DNA of 64,000 nucleotides from Rhizohabitans arisaemae (GCF_025996515.1 NZ_BLRH01000034.1:744001-808000), one strand, 5' to 3'. Shown: positions 39,525 through 49,394, counted from the stretch's first letter. Notes: generated by a model not told the origin, from the sequence alone. Translations and numbers: made by a program.

Positions 39525-42500
39525 AGATCTCCCTGAGTCTGTCAATCACCTTCTGCTGGTTCTTCTTATTCGATTTCGCAACGACCACGATCGTGTTGCC
39601 GACTTTTCTGAAGTACAGGCGGGCCCCGTCCTTGGTACGCGCATACATTACATCGGTTCCCTTAAGGAATTCCGTACCGCTACCGGGGTTCATGTTGCCT
39701 TTGGAGAGCTGATCGAAGAGATGGTCCAAGCCCTTCTGGTTGCTCTTCCCGGCTTGCTGGGCGGCCTTGACCAGATACGGGTCGTCGTGGATCGCCGAGG
39801 CCATCTTGTAGCACGGGCCGTCGTTGTGGACAAGGACGTCGGTGTCGCCGGCCGCCACGTAGTAGGTGTGCAGGTCACCCACGGTGAAGTTGTGGACGCG
39901 CTGGACGGCGCCCCATTCGGCGACCGCCGCCACCCGCACCTGGGTTCCGGACCCGGTCCGGAGCACGTGGCCCGGCTCCAGCTCGGCCGCGGGCCGCCAG
40001 CCGCCCAGGGCGGGTACCCAGAACGGGTGCTCGTCGGTCGCGATGACCACACCGGTCTCGTCACCCCGGTCGCCGTCGACGTCGACGGTGATCTGAACCA
40101 GGTTCTTGTGCTCCTTGCTCGTCATCACCGCGACGACGGGCTTGGCCACGGTCTCGCCGGTCTCGGGGTCGGTGGCCCGGACCTCGTCGCCCACCTGGAC
40201 CTGCTCGATGGGCTTTCGCGACCCGTCGGCCATGACGACGTGCGTACCGACCACGAAGCTGCTCTTACAGCTTCTCGCCGCGGCCCTCAGCTCGTCTTCC
40301 AGACGCTTGAGCTCGTCGGCGGCATTTCGCCAGCTCTTGAAGGAGTTGACGGCGTCCTTGCCCAGACCGAAGAGTTTCTCACCCAGCTTGGCGAGCTCTC
40401 TCCATTTCCACGGCAGGCCGTATTTCGACACCAGTTTGCCGAGGAGCCCTCCGGCCAGCGAGGAGAGAACATTGAGAGCCGTCTCCCCGCAGGCGCCCAG
40501 GTCTCCCTTGGAAAAGCAGTCGACGGCGGCGGTGATACCGAGTTCGTCGGCGGCTATCTTGGCGATCCCCTTGAGAGCCTCGAACAGGCGCTGGAGCTCG
40601 GCGTTGACCCGCTGGCGCATCTCTTCAACCATCTTCTGGTTGCACGCCTGCTTGCCGAAGTGCTTGACGCACATCCGGTGGTCTTCGGCCTTCTTGCACT
40701 CGCGGTAGGTGGGACTGTCCCGGTTGCAGTTGTCGGGTGCCAGGCCACTCGGGTCGGAGGAGCGGATCGGGTTGTTCTCGGCGTAGCTGTAGGGATTGGT
40801 CAGCTGCGGTGTCCGCAGGTCGAGCAGAGGGTCGGGGCTGATGAACCTGGCCAGAGCCGGATCGTAGAAACGGGCGCCGAGCAGGCTGAGTTCCGTTCCG
40901 TTGTCCTCGGTCTTACCGAGGAAGCCCAGGTCGGTGACCGCGATGTCGTCCCGTCCACCGCGACGGTCGCCGAACGGCAGGTAGCGCTGTCGGCTGACGG
41001 CCTGGGTGGCGTCGTCGACCGCGAACTGCGTGCTGCCCTGGCCGTCGCTGAGCAGCCAGGTCAACGACGACGGAGTCCGTACCGCGATCATGGATCCGGC
41101 GGCCGTGGTGTAGTACCGCTTGGCGCGTACCGCGCCGCCGGTCAGCTCCAGCTCCATCGACCCGAGATAGAGCGTGGTGGTGCCGCCTTCGCGGCGGATC
41201 AGCCGTTCGCCCTCGGTGTCGTACACGTTGTCGGTGCGCTGCCCGTTGACCACGGCGCCGGTGACCTTGCCGAGTGCGTCCCAGGTAAAGGTGGCGTTCT
41301 TCCCGTCCACGGTCCGGGACGCGAGCTGCCCCGCCGCGTCATAGGTGTAGGTGTCCAGTCGGCTGCCCGGATGCTGCACCGAGGTGACGGCGTTGGGCCG
41401 GACCGTCGCGGCGCCCCCCGGCGGATAGTTGTAGGTCATCAGCCCGTCGGCCCAGGTCTGCTTGGTGGTGATGTTGCCGACGGCGTCGTAGGTGTAGCCC
41501 TCCCAGTACGGATCGGGACCGCCTGAGTCCGCGCCGTGGTACCAACCGGCCGAGCAGTCGGCCTGGGTGTTGGTGTAGGCGTAGATCAGCCGGTTGCGGT
41601 TGTCGTAGTCGTAGCACTGGTTCTGCGGGGTGGCCAGCGCCCGGTCGGCGATCCGGCGGATGTTGTCGCCCACGTCGTAGAAGTAGGCGTCGTTCTGCAC
41701 GGTGACCGGAGCGGTGGTGTTCATCCTTGTCTGGGTGGTCAGGTTGGTCACCCGGTTCCAGCCTTCGTCCCAGGTCAGCGTCCGCTTGATCTGACCCGCC
41801 GAACCGTAGCTGCGGGACAGCAGCCGTCCCGTCGGCGAGTAGTCGGTGCCCTTCACATAGGTGGCGGAACCACCGAAGTTCGAGGTCAGGGTGGAGGCGT
41901 ACCCCTGCGCGGTGAAACCGTATGCCAGCGTCTCGGCGGCCAGGCCGCCCGCGGCCGGCATCGTCTGGCTCGTGATCCGCCCGGTCTTGTCGTAGGCGGT
42001 GCCGAACTCATACTCACCGGCGAGCGGCCCTTCCGACGCCGGGATGACCACCTTGCTGCCGGTCGGACGGTAGCTCGGGTCGTACCCGGTGACGATGTCG
42101 GTGTACGGCTGTCCGCCGCTGAAACGGGTGGCGGAGGTGAGTTGCCCCTTCGCGACCGTGTCGTAGGTCCACTCGGCCAGCTTGGTCCCGGTGCCCGGCT
42201 CCCCGGCCCATTGGGCGACGGGCCGGTTCAGGTCGTCGTACTGGAAGGACACCTTCTGTCCGTTGGCGTCACGGGTCCAGGCGACCCGGCCTCCTCCGTC
42301 GTAGGCGACGGCCGACTCGCCGCTGTCCGGATCGGTGGAGCCAACCCGCCGTCCCAGCCAGTCGTAGGTGAAGGTCTTGACGTTGCCCTTCGCGTCGGTG
42401 ACCTTGGTCAGGTTGCCCCGAGGGTCGTAGGCATAGGTGTAGGCGGTTTCGTAGGAGTGCCCGAAATATGCCCACTCCGTCACCTTCAGCGGCCGGTCCT

Positions 42501-45500
42501 CCTGATCCAGTACGTACTCGGTGGAGAGCCCGGTCGGCGGGAAAGCCGCGTAACGGTCGGCGCCGCTGTAGGTGCTGGTGGTCCGGCGCAGCTCGGTCGC
42601 CCCGGCGTAGTCGATCCGGGCGTTCGGCCGTTCCGCGTGATCGAAAACGGTCTTGGTCCAGGTGGGGAGGGAGGTCAGCACCGGATTCAGCAGCCCTGAG
42701 CCGGGCGCCGCCCCGTTGTGGGCACGGGCTGCCTGGGCGACCGTGAGGCCCCGGCCGTCGTAGGCGGTGACCGAGACGACCCGTCCACCCGAGGGGGAAG
42801 CCGTCTGTGATTCGCGGACCCGGCCCATGCCGTCCTTGTAAGTGTGGAAGGTCAGGTAGCTGGCCGACGAGCCGCTCCCCGACTGCAGCTGCGACACCGT
42901 CGTCTTGACCGGTCCGGTGGGCTGCCCCAGGTTCCCGTCGAAGGGGTAGTGGTAGGCGAAGGTCGCGGTCGGCGTGCCGCCCGATCGGGGTTCGCCCGGA
43001 CCCCACAACGTGGTGGTACGGCCGAGGGCGTCCTGATCGATGTTGGTTTCCTTGCCATTGGCGTCCCGGAAGCCGGTGGTCTGGCCGTGCAGCCGGGAAG
43101 TCCAGGTGATCTCGGCATCGCCGCGCGGGTTGGTGACCTTGACGCCGTCGGAAGGCCAGTTGACCGCCGGGCTGTAGGCAATGGTGGTGATCTTCCCCAA
43201 TGCGTCGGTGGAGGAGACCGGCCTGCCGTAGGCGTCGAACCCCGCCTTGGTGACCAGCGTCTGAGTGGCGTTGGCCCACACCCGCCGCTCGGTGACGTCG
43301 CCGACCGTCGGGACGTTGGCCGCGGGGTTGGTCCCTCCGTCGTAGAGCGTCACCTTGCGGGCGGTCACCGCGCCGGTGGCGCAGTCGTCGCCGGCGTGTT
43401 CCTCGATCATGGCAGGGAAGTCGATCAGCCAGGTGGCGGTGTTCCGGGCGTAGGTGGTGACGGTGCAGGTGTTGTCGTCGGCGGTCGACGCCAGGCCGTA
43501 CCCGTTGACCCGGACGGGAAGCCCGTAGGAGTCGTAGGCGGTCCGGGTCTCCCGCTGCCGGAACGTCCCGTCGGCGATCACCTCGCGGCCGCGTTCGCGG
43601 GACGGCTTCACCAGGATCGGGTCGAGCCGCCCGGGACCTTCTCCCGTGGTCTGCGTCCAGTACTCGTGCCGGGTGGAGCCGAGTTCGGTGTAACCGTCCT
43701 GCACGTCGGCGGCGGAGGTGACGGCTGCCTTGGGTCCGGCCTTCGGCACGGTGAGCACGCCGGCCCGGCCGCCCGGGCCCTCGGCGACGATCGTGCCGTC
43801 GGGGTTGGCGTAATGCCGGGTCTTGCCGGAGCGCTCCCCGGTGATCTCCACCCGGGTGCCCTGACCCCGGGCGGCCATCACCGCCGAGACCCGGTCGGGA
43901 CGCTGCGTCACCTTCGCCATCAGGGCGTTCCCGGGCCGGGCCCGATCGGTCTGCGCCGAACCGAGTGCCGCGACGGCCTGGTGGACGGTGGGTCCGGCCA
44001 GGGCCTGGGCGTCCTTCGACACGAGTGCGGCGGGCGGGGTCTTGCGCCAGGTGCGTTCCTCCAGAACCTGCCCGGCGAGCCACGGACGGTCGGTCCACGC
44101 TCCGCCTTCGAAGTCGGTCACCTGCGCCCCGTCCACCCCGCGGAACCAGGTCGAGGAGGACACCGTGTACCCCTCCGGGTCCGGTCCGGAGCCGCGGATG
44201 GTGTAGACCCGCTGGTAGCCCCGCCACTGGCTGGCGTCCTCGACCCGGTATCCGCCGAGAAGGGGCGGGTTCTCGGTTCCGGCGACGTAGGTGATCGGGT
44301 AGGTCCAGGCCGGGGCGTTCATGTACCGGTACTCGGTGACCTTGTCAGGCGAGGCGGTGACCAGATCTTTCTCGGTGACCCGGCTTACCGTCCACTTCTG
44401 ATAGACATTGCCGGACGGGGAGAGCCCGAGGCTGGAGTCGTAGTAGCCGTCGGTCCAGCAGTCCCGCGCCGACGGCTTGGAGTGCCCGGTCCAGTTGTAA
44501 CGTCGATCGACCCGCATACACGGGTTGGGCTGGGTGTAGGAGACTTCGATCCGCCCGCCGAAACCGTTGGCGATCGCCCCGATCCGCGGGAAGTCATCCC
44601 AGCCTTCGCAGTTGCCCCAGACGGCGCACTCGTTGCCGGCCTCGTTCCACCAGTAGGAGCTGTTGAGGTTGACCGCGTCGAAGTCCACCGGCGGCGTGGT
44701 GATCTGCCCGCCCGCGAGCCCGACGTATTGGACGGTGTCCAGCCACATCTGGGAGCCGAGGGTCACGTAGCGGAGCTGGAGCCTGGCCAGGTCGCTCCAG
44801 GTGCCGGCCACCGCGTCGAACGAGGAGGTCACCGCCGAGTCCAGCCGCCGGGAGGCGAAGAACGAGACCGAGTGGTTGGCGCACTGGGCGAAGGTGCCCT
44901 GCGGCCGGGGGCACTGCAGGTCGGAGGGGACCAGGGCCGGATCCATGTCCGCCGCGTTGAACATGATGCGGGAGGTGTGCCGGCTGCCGGTCACCCGCAG
45001 GTTCTGGCCCCACTGCACGCTCGCCAGGTGTCCGCCCCGGTCGTACTCCTTCACGGTGGAGGCGAAGAAGCAGGTGTCCCGGTTGTAGGAGGAGCAGTAG
45101 TAGTTCTGCTGCTTGGTGTAGGCGAACTCGGTGAGGTTCTGCCGGGTGTCGACCATCCGGTCGACGTTCCACCGCCAGACCCCGGTGCACAGCGTGGGCG
45201 TGGTGCCGCTCCCACTCCAGTTGTTGTGGCAGGGTTCGCCCGGTTCGTTGCCCGCGTACGGCAGGCGCCACTGCGCATCCCGGGTGTAGCCGAGCCGCCA
45301 GACGGTGCCGTCCTGTGTGGTGACCTGCCAATACGACAGGCCGTCCGCGCCCCCGGTCAGCTCCTGGATCTTCCATCCCTGGTCGGGCAGGGTCCTGTAG
45401 GTGCCGCTGCTCCGGTCCTTCACGATCTGCATCGATCGGCCCGCCAGCGACAACGTCAGCTCGCTGGTGGTCCGGTCGTTGCTGCCGGCCTCCCCGTCGT

Positions 45501-46536
45501 GGGTGTCGGGCGACTCCCAGCACATGTCGGCCCAGCCGCTCTGGTAGGAGTTGGCCGGGGAGCTGCCGTGGTCCGCCGCGCAGCGCTTGTAGGTCCGCTC
45601 GATGAAGCCGCTGGACAGATCCCAGCCGAGGCCGACCCACCCGCTCTGGTTGTTGGTGTTCTTGGTCATCCCGTCCACGGCGCCCGAGTCGTAGGTGAGC
45701 GCCAGGTCCGGGCCCTCCCCCACCATCGAGGCGGCCTGGGGAATCGGGTAGGAGTAGCTGAAGCTTCCGCCGGAGCCGCCCGCCTGCCACTGGCCTGCGG
45801 GTTTGAGGTCGGTCGCCCCGAAGGTGCCGCCCATCGGCGAGCCTTCCGGCGCCGCGACCGCGGACGCCACCAGGTAGGCGTTGGCCTCCGAGGCCTCGAC
45901 CGTGGCCACCAGAAGTCCCGCCTCGACGTTGTTGGCGGCGGGTACCCAGTGCGCGGACCGGTCGCAGCCGGTGGGTGGTTCCGGCGCCGTGGCGCAGGAG
46001 TTCACCCGGACCACGCCGAGCCGCCGCGGGTAGTTGCCGCCGTGGGCGTCGCGGAACCCCGCGTAGGACATGGTCACGGTGACCTGGCCGGCCGCGCTCT
46101 TCCCGGCTTGCGTCCCATCGGCCCGTGTCAGCCGTACCCCGAGTCCGGCACCGCCCAGCCGCCGAACGGTCTCCTGGTCGAGCGTCTCCACCCGTACCCG
46201 CGACGGTGAGTCGGCCCCGGTCTTGGCGACCTCGACCGGAAGGTCTCCCGCCTTGTGCTTGGTACCCTTCGCGCCCTCGGACAGGTCCACCTCGGCCGTT
46301 CCGGCCTTGGGCCATACGGGCTCGGTACGTTTCTCCGGCTTCACCTGTCGTTCCAGGGCCGGGTACGGTTTCACGGCGGGAACCTCGCGTCCCGCCACCG
46401 ATTTCTCGACCGGACCCGGTGGAGCGGCCGCCGAGGCCACCGGTATCAGGTCGGGGACGACCAGCTCCGCTGTCATGACGGTGACCGCTGTGGCCACCGC
46501 GGACAGGAGAACCAGGCCGCGACGTGTCTTCGCCAT
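39517..46536 (-). CDS. Secreted RHS/YD-repeat polymorphic toxin with HINT and RelE-like tip
   Basis: 2339 residues. A signal peptide (MAKTRRGLVLLSAVATAVTV, cleavage near VASAAA) starts the chain. The N-terminal half is strand-rich with a SpvB/TcaC-like start (SGGSFSYSYPIPQAASMVGE). YD/RHS repeats follow from about 1130 to 1930, e.g. YAYDPRGNLTKVTDAKGNVK and FTYDWLGRRVGSTD. The RHS core is ARFYDPALARFISPDPLLDL, NPYSYAENNPIRSSDPSGL. A HINT/intein-like autoprocessing domain spans 2090-2238 (CKSSFVVGTHVVMADGSRKP to VLVHN). The last 101 residues form the toxin tip. GLDHLFDQLSKGNMNPGSGT, ARLYFRKVGNTIVVVAKSNK, NQQKVIDRLREIYG resemble RelE-like ribonuclease modules. Sec export of a shell-borne toxin is inferred. 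The ATG follows GGGAG. Confidence 0.9.
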   Translation of the reverse strand: MAKTRRGLVLLSAVATAVTVMTAELVVPDLIPVASAAAPPGPVEKSVAGREVPAVKPYPALERQVKPEKRTEPVWPKAGTAEVDLSEGAKGTKHKAGDLPVEVAKTGADSPSRVRVETLDQETVRRLGGAGLGVRLTRADGTQAGKSAAGQVTVTMSYAGFRDAHGGNYPRRLGVVRVNSCATAPEPPTGCDRSAHWVPAANNVEAGLLVATVEASEANAYLVASAVAAPEGSPMGGTFGATDLKPAGQWQAGGSGGSFSYSYPIPQAASMVGEGPDLALTYDSGAVDGMTKNTNNQSGWVGLGWDLSSGFIERTYKRCAADHGSSPANSYQSGWADMCWESPDTHDGEAGSNDRTTSELTLSLAGRSMQIVKDRSSGTYRTLPDQGWKIQELTGGADGLSYWQVTTQDGTVWRLGYTRDAQWRLPYAGNEPGEPCHNNWSGSGTTPTLCTGVWRWNVDRMVDTRQNLTEFAYTKQQNYYCSSYNRDTCFFASTVKEYDRGGHLASVQWGQNLRVTGSRHTSRIMFNAADMDPALVPSDLQCPRPQGTFAQCANHSVSFFASRRLDSAVTSSFDAVAGTWSDLARLQLRYVTLGSQMWLDTVQYVGLAGGQITTPPVDFDAVNLNSSYWWNEAGNECAVWGNCEGWDDFPRIGAIANGFGGRIEVSYTQPNPCMRVDRRYNWTGHSKPSARDCWTDGYYDSSLGLSPSGNVYQKWTVSRVTEKDLVTASPDKVTEYRYMNAPAWTYPITYVAGTENPPLLGGYRVEDASQWRGYQRVYTIRGSGPDPEGYTVSSSTWFRGVDGAQVTDFEGGAWTDRPWLAGQVLEERTWRKTPPAALVSKDAQALAGPTVHQAVAALGSAQTDRARPGNALMAKVTQRPDRVSAVMAARGQGTRVEITGERSGKTRHYANPDGTIVAEGPGGRAGVLTVPKAGPKAAVTSAADVQDGYTELGSTRHEYWTQTTGEGPGRLDPILVKPSRERGREVIADGTFRQRETRTAYDSYGLPVRVNGYGLASTADDNTCTVTTYARNTATWLIDFPAMIEEHAGDDCATGAVTARKVTLYDGGTNPAANVPTVGDVTERRVWANATQTLVTKAGFDAYGRPVSSTDALGKITTIAYSPAVNWPSDGVKVTNPRGDAEITWTSRLHGQTTGFRDANGKETNIDQDALGRTTTLWGPGEPRSGGTPTATFAYHYPFDGNLGQPTGPVKTTVSQLQSGSGSSASYLTFHTYKDGMGRVRESQTASPSGGRVVSVTAYDGRGLTVAQAARAHNGAAPGSGLLNPVLTSLPTWTKTVFDHAERPNARIDYAGATELRRTTSTYSGADRYAAFPPTGLSTEYVLDQEDRPLKVTEWAYFGHSYETAYTYAYDPRGNLTKVTDAKGNVKTFTYDWLGRRVGSTDPDSGESAVAYDGGGRVAWTRDANGQKVSFQYDDLNRPVAQWAGEPGTGTKLAEWTYDTVAKGQLTSATRFSGGQPYTDIVTGYDPSYRPTGSKVVIPASEGPLAGEYEFGTAYDKTGRITSQTMPAAGGLAAETLAYGFTAQGYASTLTSNFGGSATYVKGTDYSPTGRLLSRSYGSAGQIKRTLTWDEGWNRVTNLTTQTRMNTTAPVTVQNDAYFYDVGDNIRRIADRALATPQNQCYDYDNRNRLIYAYTNTQADCSAGWYHGADSGGPDPYWEGYTYDAVGNITTKQTWADGLMTYNYPPGGAATVRPNAVTSVQHPGSRLDTYTYDAAGQLASRTVDGKNATFTWDALGKVTGAVVNGQRTDNVYDTEGERLIRREGGTTTLYLGSMELELTGGAVRAKRYYTTAAGSMIAVRTPSSLTWLLSDGQGSTQFAVDDATQAVSRQRYLPFGDRRGGRDDIAVTDLGFLGKTEDNGTELSLLGARFYDPALARFISPDPLLDLRTPQLTNPYSYAENNPIRSSDPSGLAPDNCNRDSPTYRECKKAEDHRMCVKHFGKQACNQKMVEEMRQRVNAELQRLFEALKGIAKIAADELGITAAVDCFSKGDLGACGETALNVLSSLAGGLLGKLVSKYGLPWKWRELAKLGEKLFGLGKDAVNSFKSWRNAADELKRLEDELRAAARSCKSSFVVGTHVVMADGSRKPIEQVQVGDEVRATDPETGETVAKPVVAVMTSKEHKNLVQITVDVDGDRGDETGVVIATDEHPFWVPALGGWRPAAELEPGHVLRTGSGTQVRVAAVAEWGAVQRVHNFTVGDLHTYYVAAGDTDVLVHNDGPCYKMASAIHDDPYLVKAAQQAGKSNQKGLDHLFDQLSKGNMNPGSGTEFLKGTDVMYARTKDGARLYFRKVGNTIVVVAKSNKKNQQKVIDRLREIYG

Positions 46537-47287
46537 CCCAACTCCCGCGCATCAATCACGTATAAATTGCACATAAAACGGTGGTGGCGACTTATCACGC
46601 TAATGGCGGCAATAGTCGATATCAGGGAATCTTCTGGCCAACATCGCATGGGTAGCTGAAGATCGTCAAGGTTGGCGTAGAACCTGCTGATAAGCAAGCT
46701 ATGGGGAGGCGGGTGCTAAAACGATCCAGTCAGACTTCCTTTGAGAAAGAACTCCATACAACCACTCAACACCTAAACCAGACATCTTCTCCCTTATATC
46801 AGCAGACTCTGACATGTATTTTCTGTATATTTCGGTGCAGCTCGCCCAGCACCCACAGCGGCGGTTAATTCCCCGACGGCAGCCCGCTTCACCGGCCGTA
46901 CGTGGCGTATGCTCGCCTCATTTCTCAGCACCCGGTTCGGCGCCGCCGCCACTCGAATGGCGACGATGGACGTCCTGCCGGTAGCGGTGATTTCTTCCCG
47001 GATTCGGAGTCGCGGCCGAGGCCAACCGAGAAGATGGTCTACACGCCTAGGGAGAATCCTGGATAAAGGTGTGCTCGGCGGAGCCGAGCCGGACACCTGC
47101 TCGCCGTACGGTATCCGGGCCGTGCCCGCTCCCCTTCGACGCCGATCGCGCGACCGGGCAGGTCGACGCCGACGTACAGCAGGCGACCCGCCCGGCGTGG
47201 ACGTCGAAGCGACACGGACCCTCCGCTCAGGGTCGACTTCCACGTTCCGTCGGCGAGAGCCAGAGGTTCCCCGGTCCGCTTCGAACG
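46537..47287. other. AT-rich intergenic region upstream of the RHS gene, no recognised gene
   Basis: About 750 bases. The first 300 (46550-46850) are strikingly AT-rich compared with flanking DNA and lie upstream of the RHS gene. They include TTTATACGTG-like sequence close to its start, which could hold its promoter, and they look foreign. The rest returns to high GC. Several overlapping open frames there lack any family signature, ribosome site or consistent codon pattern. Confidence 0.5.
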
Positions 47288-48178
47288 TCAGCGACGCACC
47301 TGCCTCGATGGCCGGTTCACGAGCAGCACGCCGCCGATGACCAGCAGGCCGCCCGCCATGGTGTTCCAGCCGAGCGGCTCGGCGAGGAACAGCGCGCCGA
47401 TGAGCGTGGACCACAGAGGGACGACGTAGGTGACGCTGGCCGCCACGGTCGGGCCGACGGCCTGGATCACCTGAAGGTTCAGGATGTAGGCCACTCCGGT
47501 CCCGACCGAGCCGAGCACGAGCAGTCCCGCCGCCGCGTGCACGCCCGGCCACGTGGGCGGTCCGGCGATGAAGGGCGTGACCAGCGCCAGTTCGGCCGTC
47601 GCGCATCCGATCTGCACGGCGGACAGCGCCGTCGCCGAGCCCGCGCGTCCGGAGAAGAACCTGCGGGTGTAGGCGAAACCCGCGCCGTAGCAGGCGGTGG
47701 AGAGGAGACAGAAGAGGCTGCCGGTCACCGATCCCCCGCTGAGCCCCTCCCAGACTCCGAGCACCACCAGCACACCGGCGAAGCCGATCGCCAGGCCGAG
47801 GAACCGGCGGGCGGAAGGCTTTTCCTCGGGCACCAGGGCCATCGCGAAGATCAGGGTGGCCAGCGGCGTGGTGGCGTTCAGCACTCCCGCGGTCAGCGAG
47901 CTCACCAGGGTCTCGCCGTGGGCGAGCAGCGCGAACGGGACCGCGTTCAGCAGCGCGGCCACCACCAGAGCGTGTCCCCAGGTCACCCGGTCTCGGGGAA
48001 AGGGGAGACGGCACGCCAGGCAGATGGCGCAGAGCGCCAGCATGCCGAACAGGCACCGCCACAGAGCCACCCAGAGCGGTGCGACGCCGGCGTCCACCGC
48101 GATCTTGATCAGCGCGAAGCTGGACCCCCAGATTGCCGACAAGACCACAAATCCCGGCAACCACCTCGATGTCCTCAT
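47288..48178 (-). CDS. DMT-superfamily (EamA) transporter
   Basis: 296 residues with ten helices in two EamA repeats: VVLSAIWGSSFALIKIAVDA, LFGMLALCAICLAC, TAGVLNATTPLATLIFAMAL, VPEEKPSARRFLGLAIGFAG; second repeat SLFCLLSTACYGAGFAYTRR, LVLGSVGTGVAYILNLQVIQ, VGPTVAASVTYVVPLWSTLI, GALFLAEPLGWNTMAGGLLV. It is divergent from a LysR gene with a LysR-type site in the spacer, so it is probably induced by its exported substrate. Confidence 0.92.
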   Translation of the reverse strand: MRTSRWLPGFVVLSAIWGSSFALIKIAVDAGVAPLWVALWRCLFGMLALCAICLACRLPFPRDRVTWGHALVVAALLNAVPFALLAHGETLVSSLTAGVLNATTPLATLIFAMALVPEEKPSARRFLGLAIGFAGVLVVLGVWEGLSGGSVTGSLFCLLSTACYGAGFAYTRRFFSGRAGSATALSAVQIGCATAELALVTPFIAGPPTWPGVHAAAGLLVLGSVGTGVAYILNLQVIQAVGPTVAASVTYVVPLWSTLIGALFLAEPLGWNTMAGGLLVIGGVLLVNRPSRQVRR

Positions 48179-48204
48179 GTCGACGTATGCTGCGTGCCAG
48201 GATG

Positions 48205-48221
48205 CTCATGAGTCCAATGAG
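48205..48221. promoter_or_regulatory. LysR-type dyad between DMT and LysR genes
   Basis: CTCAT, 7 bp, ATGAG (48205-48221) is an interrupted dyad with the T-N11-A form of LysR binding sites, 27-46 bp from the two start codons. Confidence 0.5.
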
Positions 48222-48250
48222 TGGTGACCACATTCCCATGAAGGATGTTC

Positions 48251-49225
48251 ATGACGGTCAACCTCGCCCAGCTGCGGGCGTTTCTCGCCGTCCTCGACGA
48301 GCGCGGGTTCGGCGCGGCAGCCGACGTGCTCGGCATCAGCCAGTCGGCCGTGTCCCACTCGGTCGCCGCGCTGGAGCGCAACCTCGGCACGGCCGTGCTC
48401 ACCCGGCATGGGCGGCCCCTGCCGACGGAGTTCGGCGAGCGCATCCTGCCTCACGCCCGAGCGGCGGTGGCCGCGGCCGCCGCGATCACGGACCTCGCCG
48501 CCGAGCGGGACGGCCGGCCGGGAGGCACGCTCAGGCTCGCCGCGCCGCCCTCCGTGTGCCAGGGCCTGCTGCCCGCGCTGATGGCCCGCTGGAAGGCCGA
48601 CTTCCCCAGGGTGGAGCCGGTGCTGTTCGAAGGTGAGGACGACGAGGTGGCGGGCTGGCTTGCCGGGGGGACGGTGGACCTCGCCGTTCTCGTGGACCCG
48701 CTGACCGGTCCGGGAGCGGTCGTGGGCAAGGACGCCTTCCACGCCGTCGTGCGCCGGGACCACCCGCTGGCAGGCGAGAAGTCGATCGATGTGGCCGACT
48801 TGAGGGACGATCCGTTTCTGCTGTCCCGCGGCGGCTGCGAGCGGCACCTGCGCGAGGTCTTCCGGCGCTCGCGCGAGCCGTTTGTGCCCACCCACCGCAT
48901 CCGCGAGATGGGAACCTTGCTGGCGATGGTGCTCTCGGGCGTCGGCGTCTCCGTCGTGCCGGGGCTCACCGAGGCCATGCTCGACCCCGGGCTCGTCCTG
49001 GTGCCGCTGACCGGTGGGGTGACCCGCACCCTCGTCCTCACCGGCCCTGCCGACCGCCCGTGGCACCCGGCCGCCACCGCCCTGGTCGCCGCAGCCGCGG
49101 ACTATCCGCCGCTGCCCGTATCCGGGAACGTGTTGCACCGATCCGAAGGGGTCGTCGCTCCGGCCGACGACCGGGCGCCGGCAGCAGGCTCATTCGCCGG
49201 AGGTCGCGCGTTCGTACGCCTGTAG
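48251..49225 (+). CDS. LysR-family regulator
   Basis: 324 residues from ATG 48251, with AAGG six bases upstream (an ATG two codons earlier overlaps that site). The helix-turn-helix is AQLRAFLAVLDERGFGAAAD, VLGISQSAVSHSVAALERNL, GTAVLTRHGRPLPTEFGERI; the co-inducer domain includes GGTLRLAAPPSVCQGLLPAL and LLAMVLSGVGVSVVPGLTEA. The last 35 residues (NVLHRSEGVVAPADDRAPA...) extend beyond the usual LysR end. It is divergent from the DMT exporter, probably its target. Confidence 0.92.
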   Translation: MTVNLAQLRAFLAVLDERGFGAAADVLGISQSAVSHSVAALERNLGTAVLTRHGRPLPTEFGERILPHARAAVAAAAAITDLAAERDGRPGGTLRLAAPPSVCQGLLPALMARWKADFPRVEPVLFEGEDDEVAGWLAGGTVDLAVLVDPLTGPGAVVGKDAFHAVVRRDHPLAGEKSIDVADLRDDPFLLSRGGCERHLREVFRRSREPFVPTHRIREMGTLLAMVLSGVGVSVVPGLTEAMLDPGLVLVPLTGGVTRTLVLTGPADRPWHPAATALVAAAADYPPLPVSGNVLHRSEGVVAPADDRAPAAGSFAGGRAFVRL

Positions 49226-49249
49226 AGGGAACATGACCCTTCTGACTCC

Positions 49250-49394
49250 CGGTAGGTCCGTGTGACCGGGTCGTGTCCCCCGGTTCACGGAATCCCTCCT
49301 GGCAGAAAGCGAGAAAGCACAGCGCGGCCCCTTCGGTGCTGTGCGCGAGAATCCCCAGATGCCGCGGGGAGGCCGTGTCAGGTATCAACGTCAT
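49250..49394 (-). pseudogene. N-terminal fragment of an aspartate/glutamate-racemase-like gene
   Basis: From ATG 49394 the minus strand reads ASPRHLGILAHSTEGAALCF, LAFCQEGFREPGDTTRSHG. The motif HLGILAHSxEGAALCF is the start of a racemase-family protein I recognise from actinomycetes (normally about 230 residues). The match decays after some 40 residues and is overrun by the end of the LysR gene from the other strand. No other part of the gene is visible. Confidence 0.5.
49262..49290. terminator. Stem-loop downstream of LysR
   Basis: GTGACCGGG (49262-49270) pairs with CCCGGTTCAC with one bulge after an eight-base loop, about 40 bp beyond the LysR stop. It overlaps the racemase fragment. There is no clear U-run. 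Confidence 0.35.

Noticed and set aside
42844-46209. A 1121-codon open frame antisense to the RHS gene
   Set aside because: The sense strand has signal peptide and YD repeats; the antisense is a bias shadow.
39517-46536. Insecticidal Tc-toxin interpretation of the RHS gene
   Set aside because: TcB/TcC partners are absent and the C-terminus carries HINT plus a small RelE-like tip with adjacent immunity gene, which fits a polymorphic toxin.
46909-47340. Possible transposase or regulatory gene left of the DMT transporter
   Set aside because: No motif, no ribosome site and no consistent frame; I could not support a family.
46794-48239. A 481-codon minus-strand frame over the DMT transporter gene and the region to its left
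   Set aside because: The other minus-strand frame encodes a ten-helix EamA protein; this one is low-complexity and has no motif.
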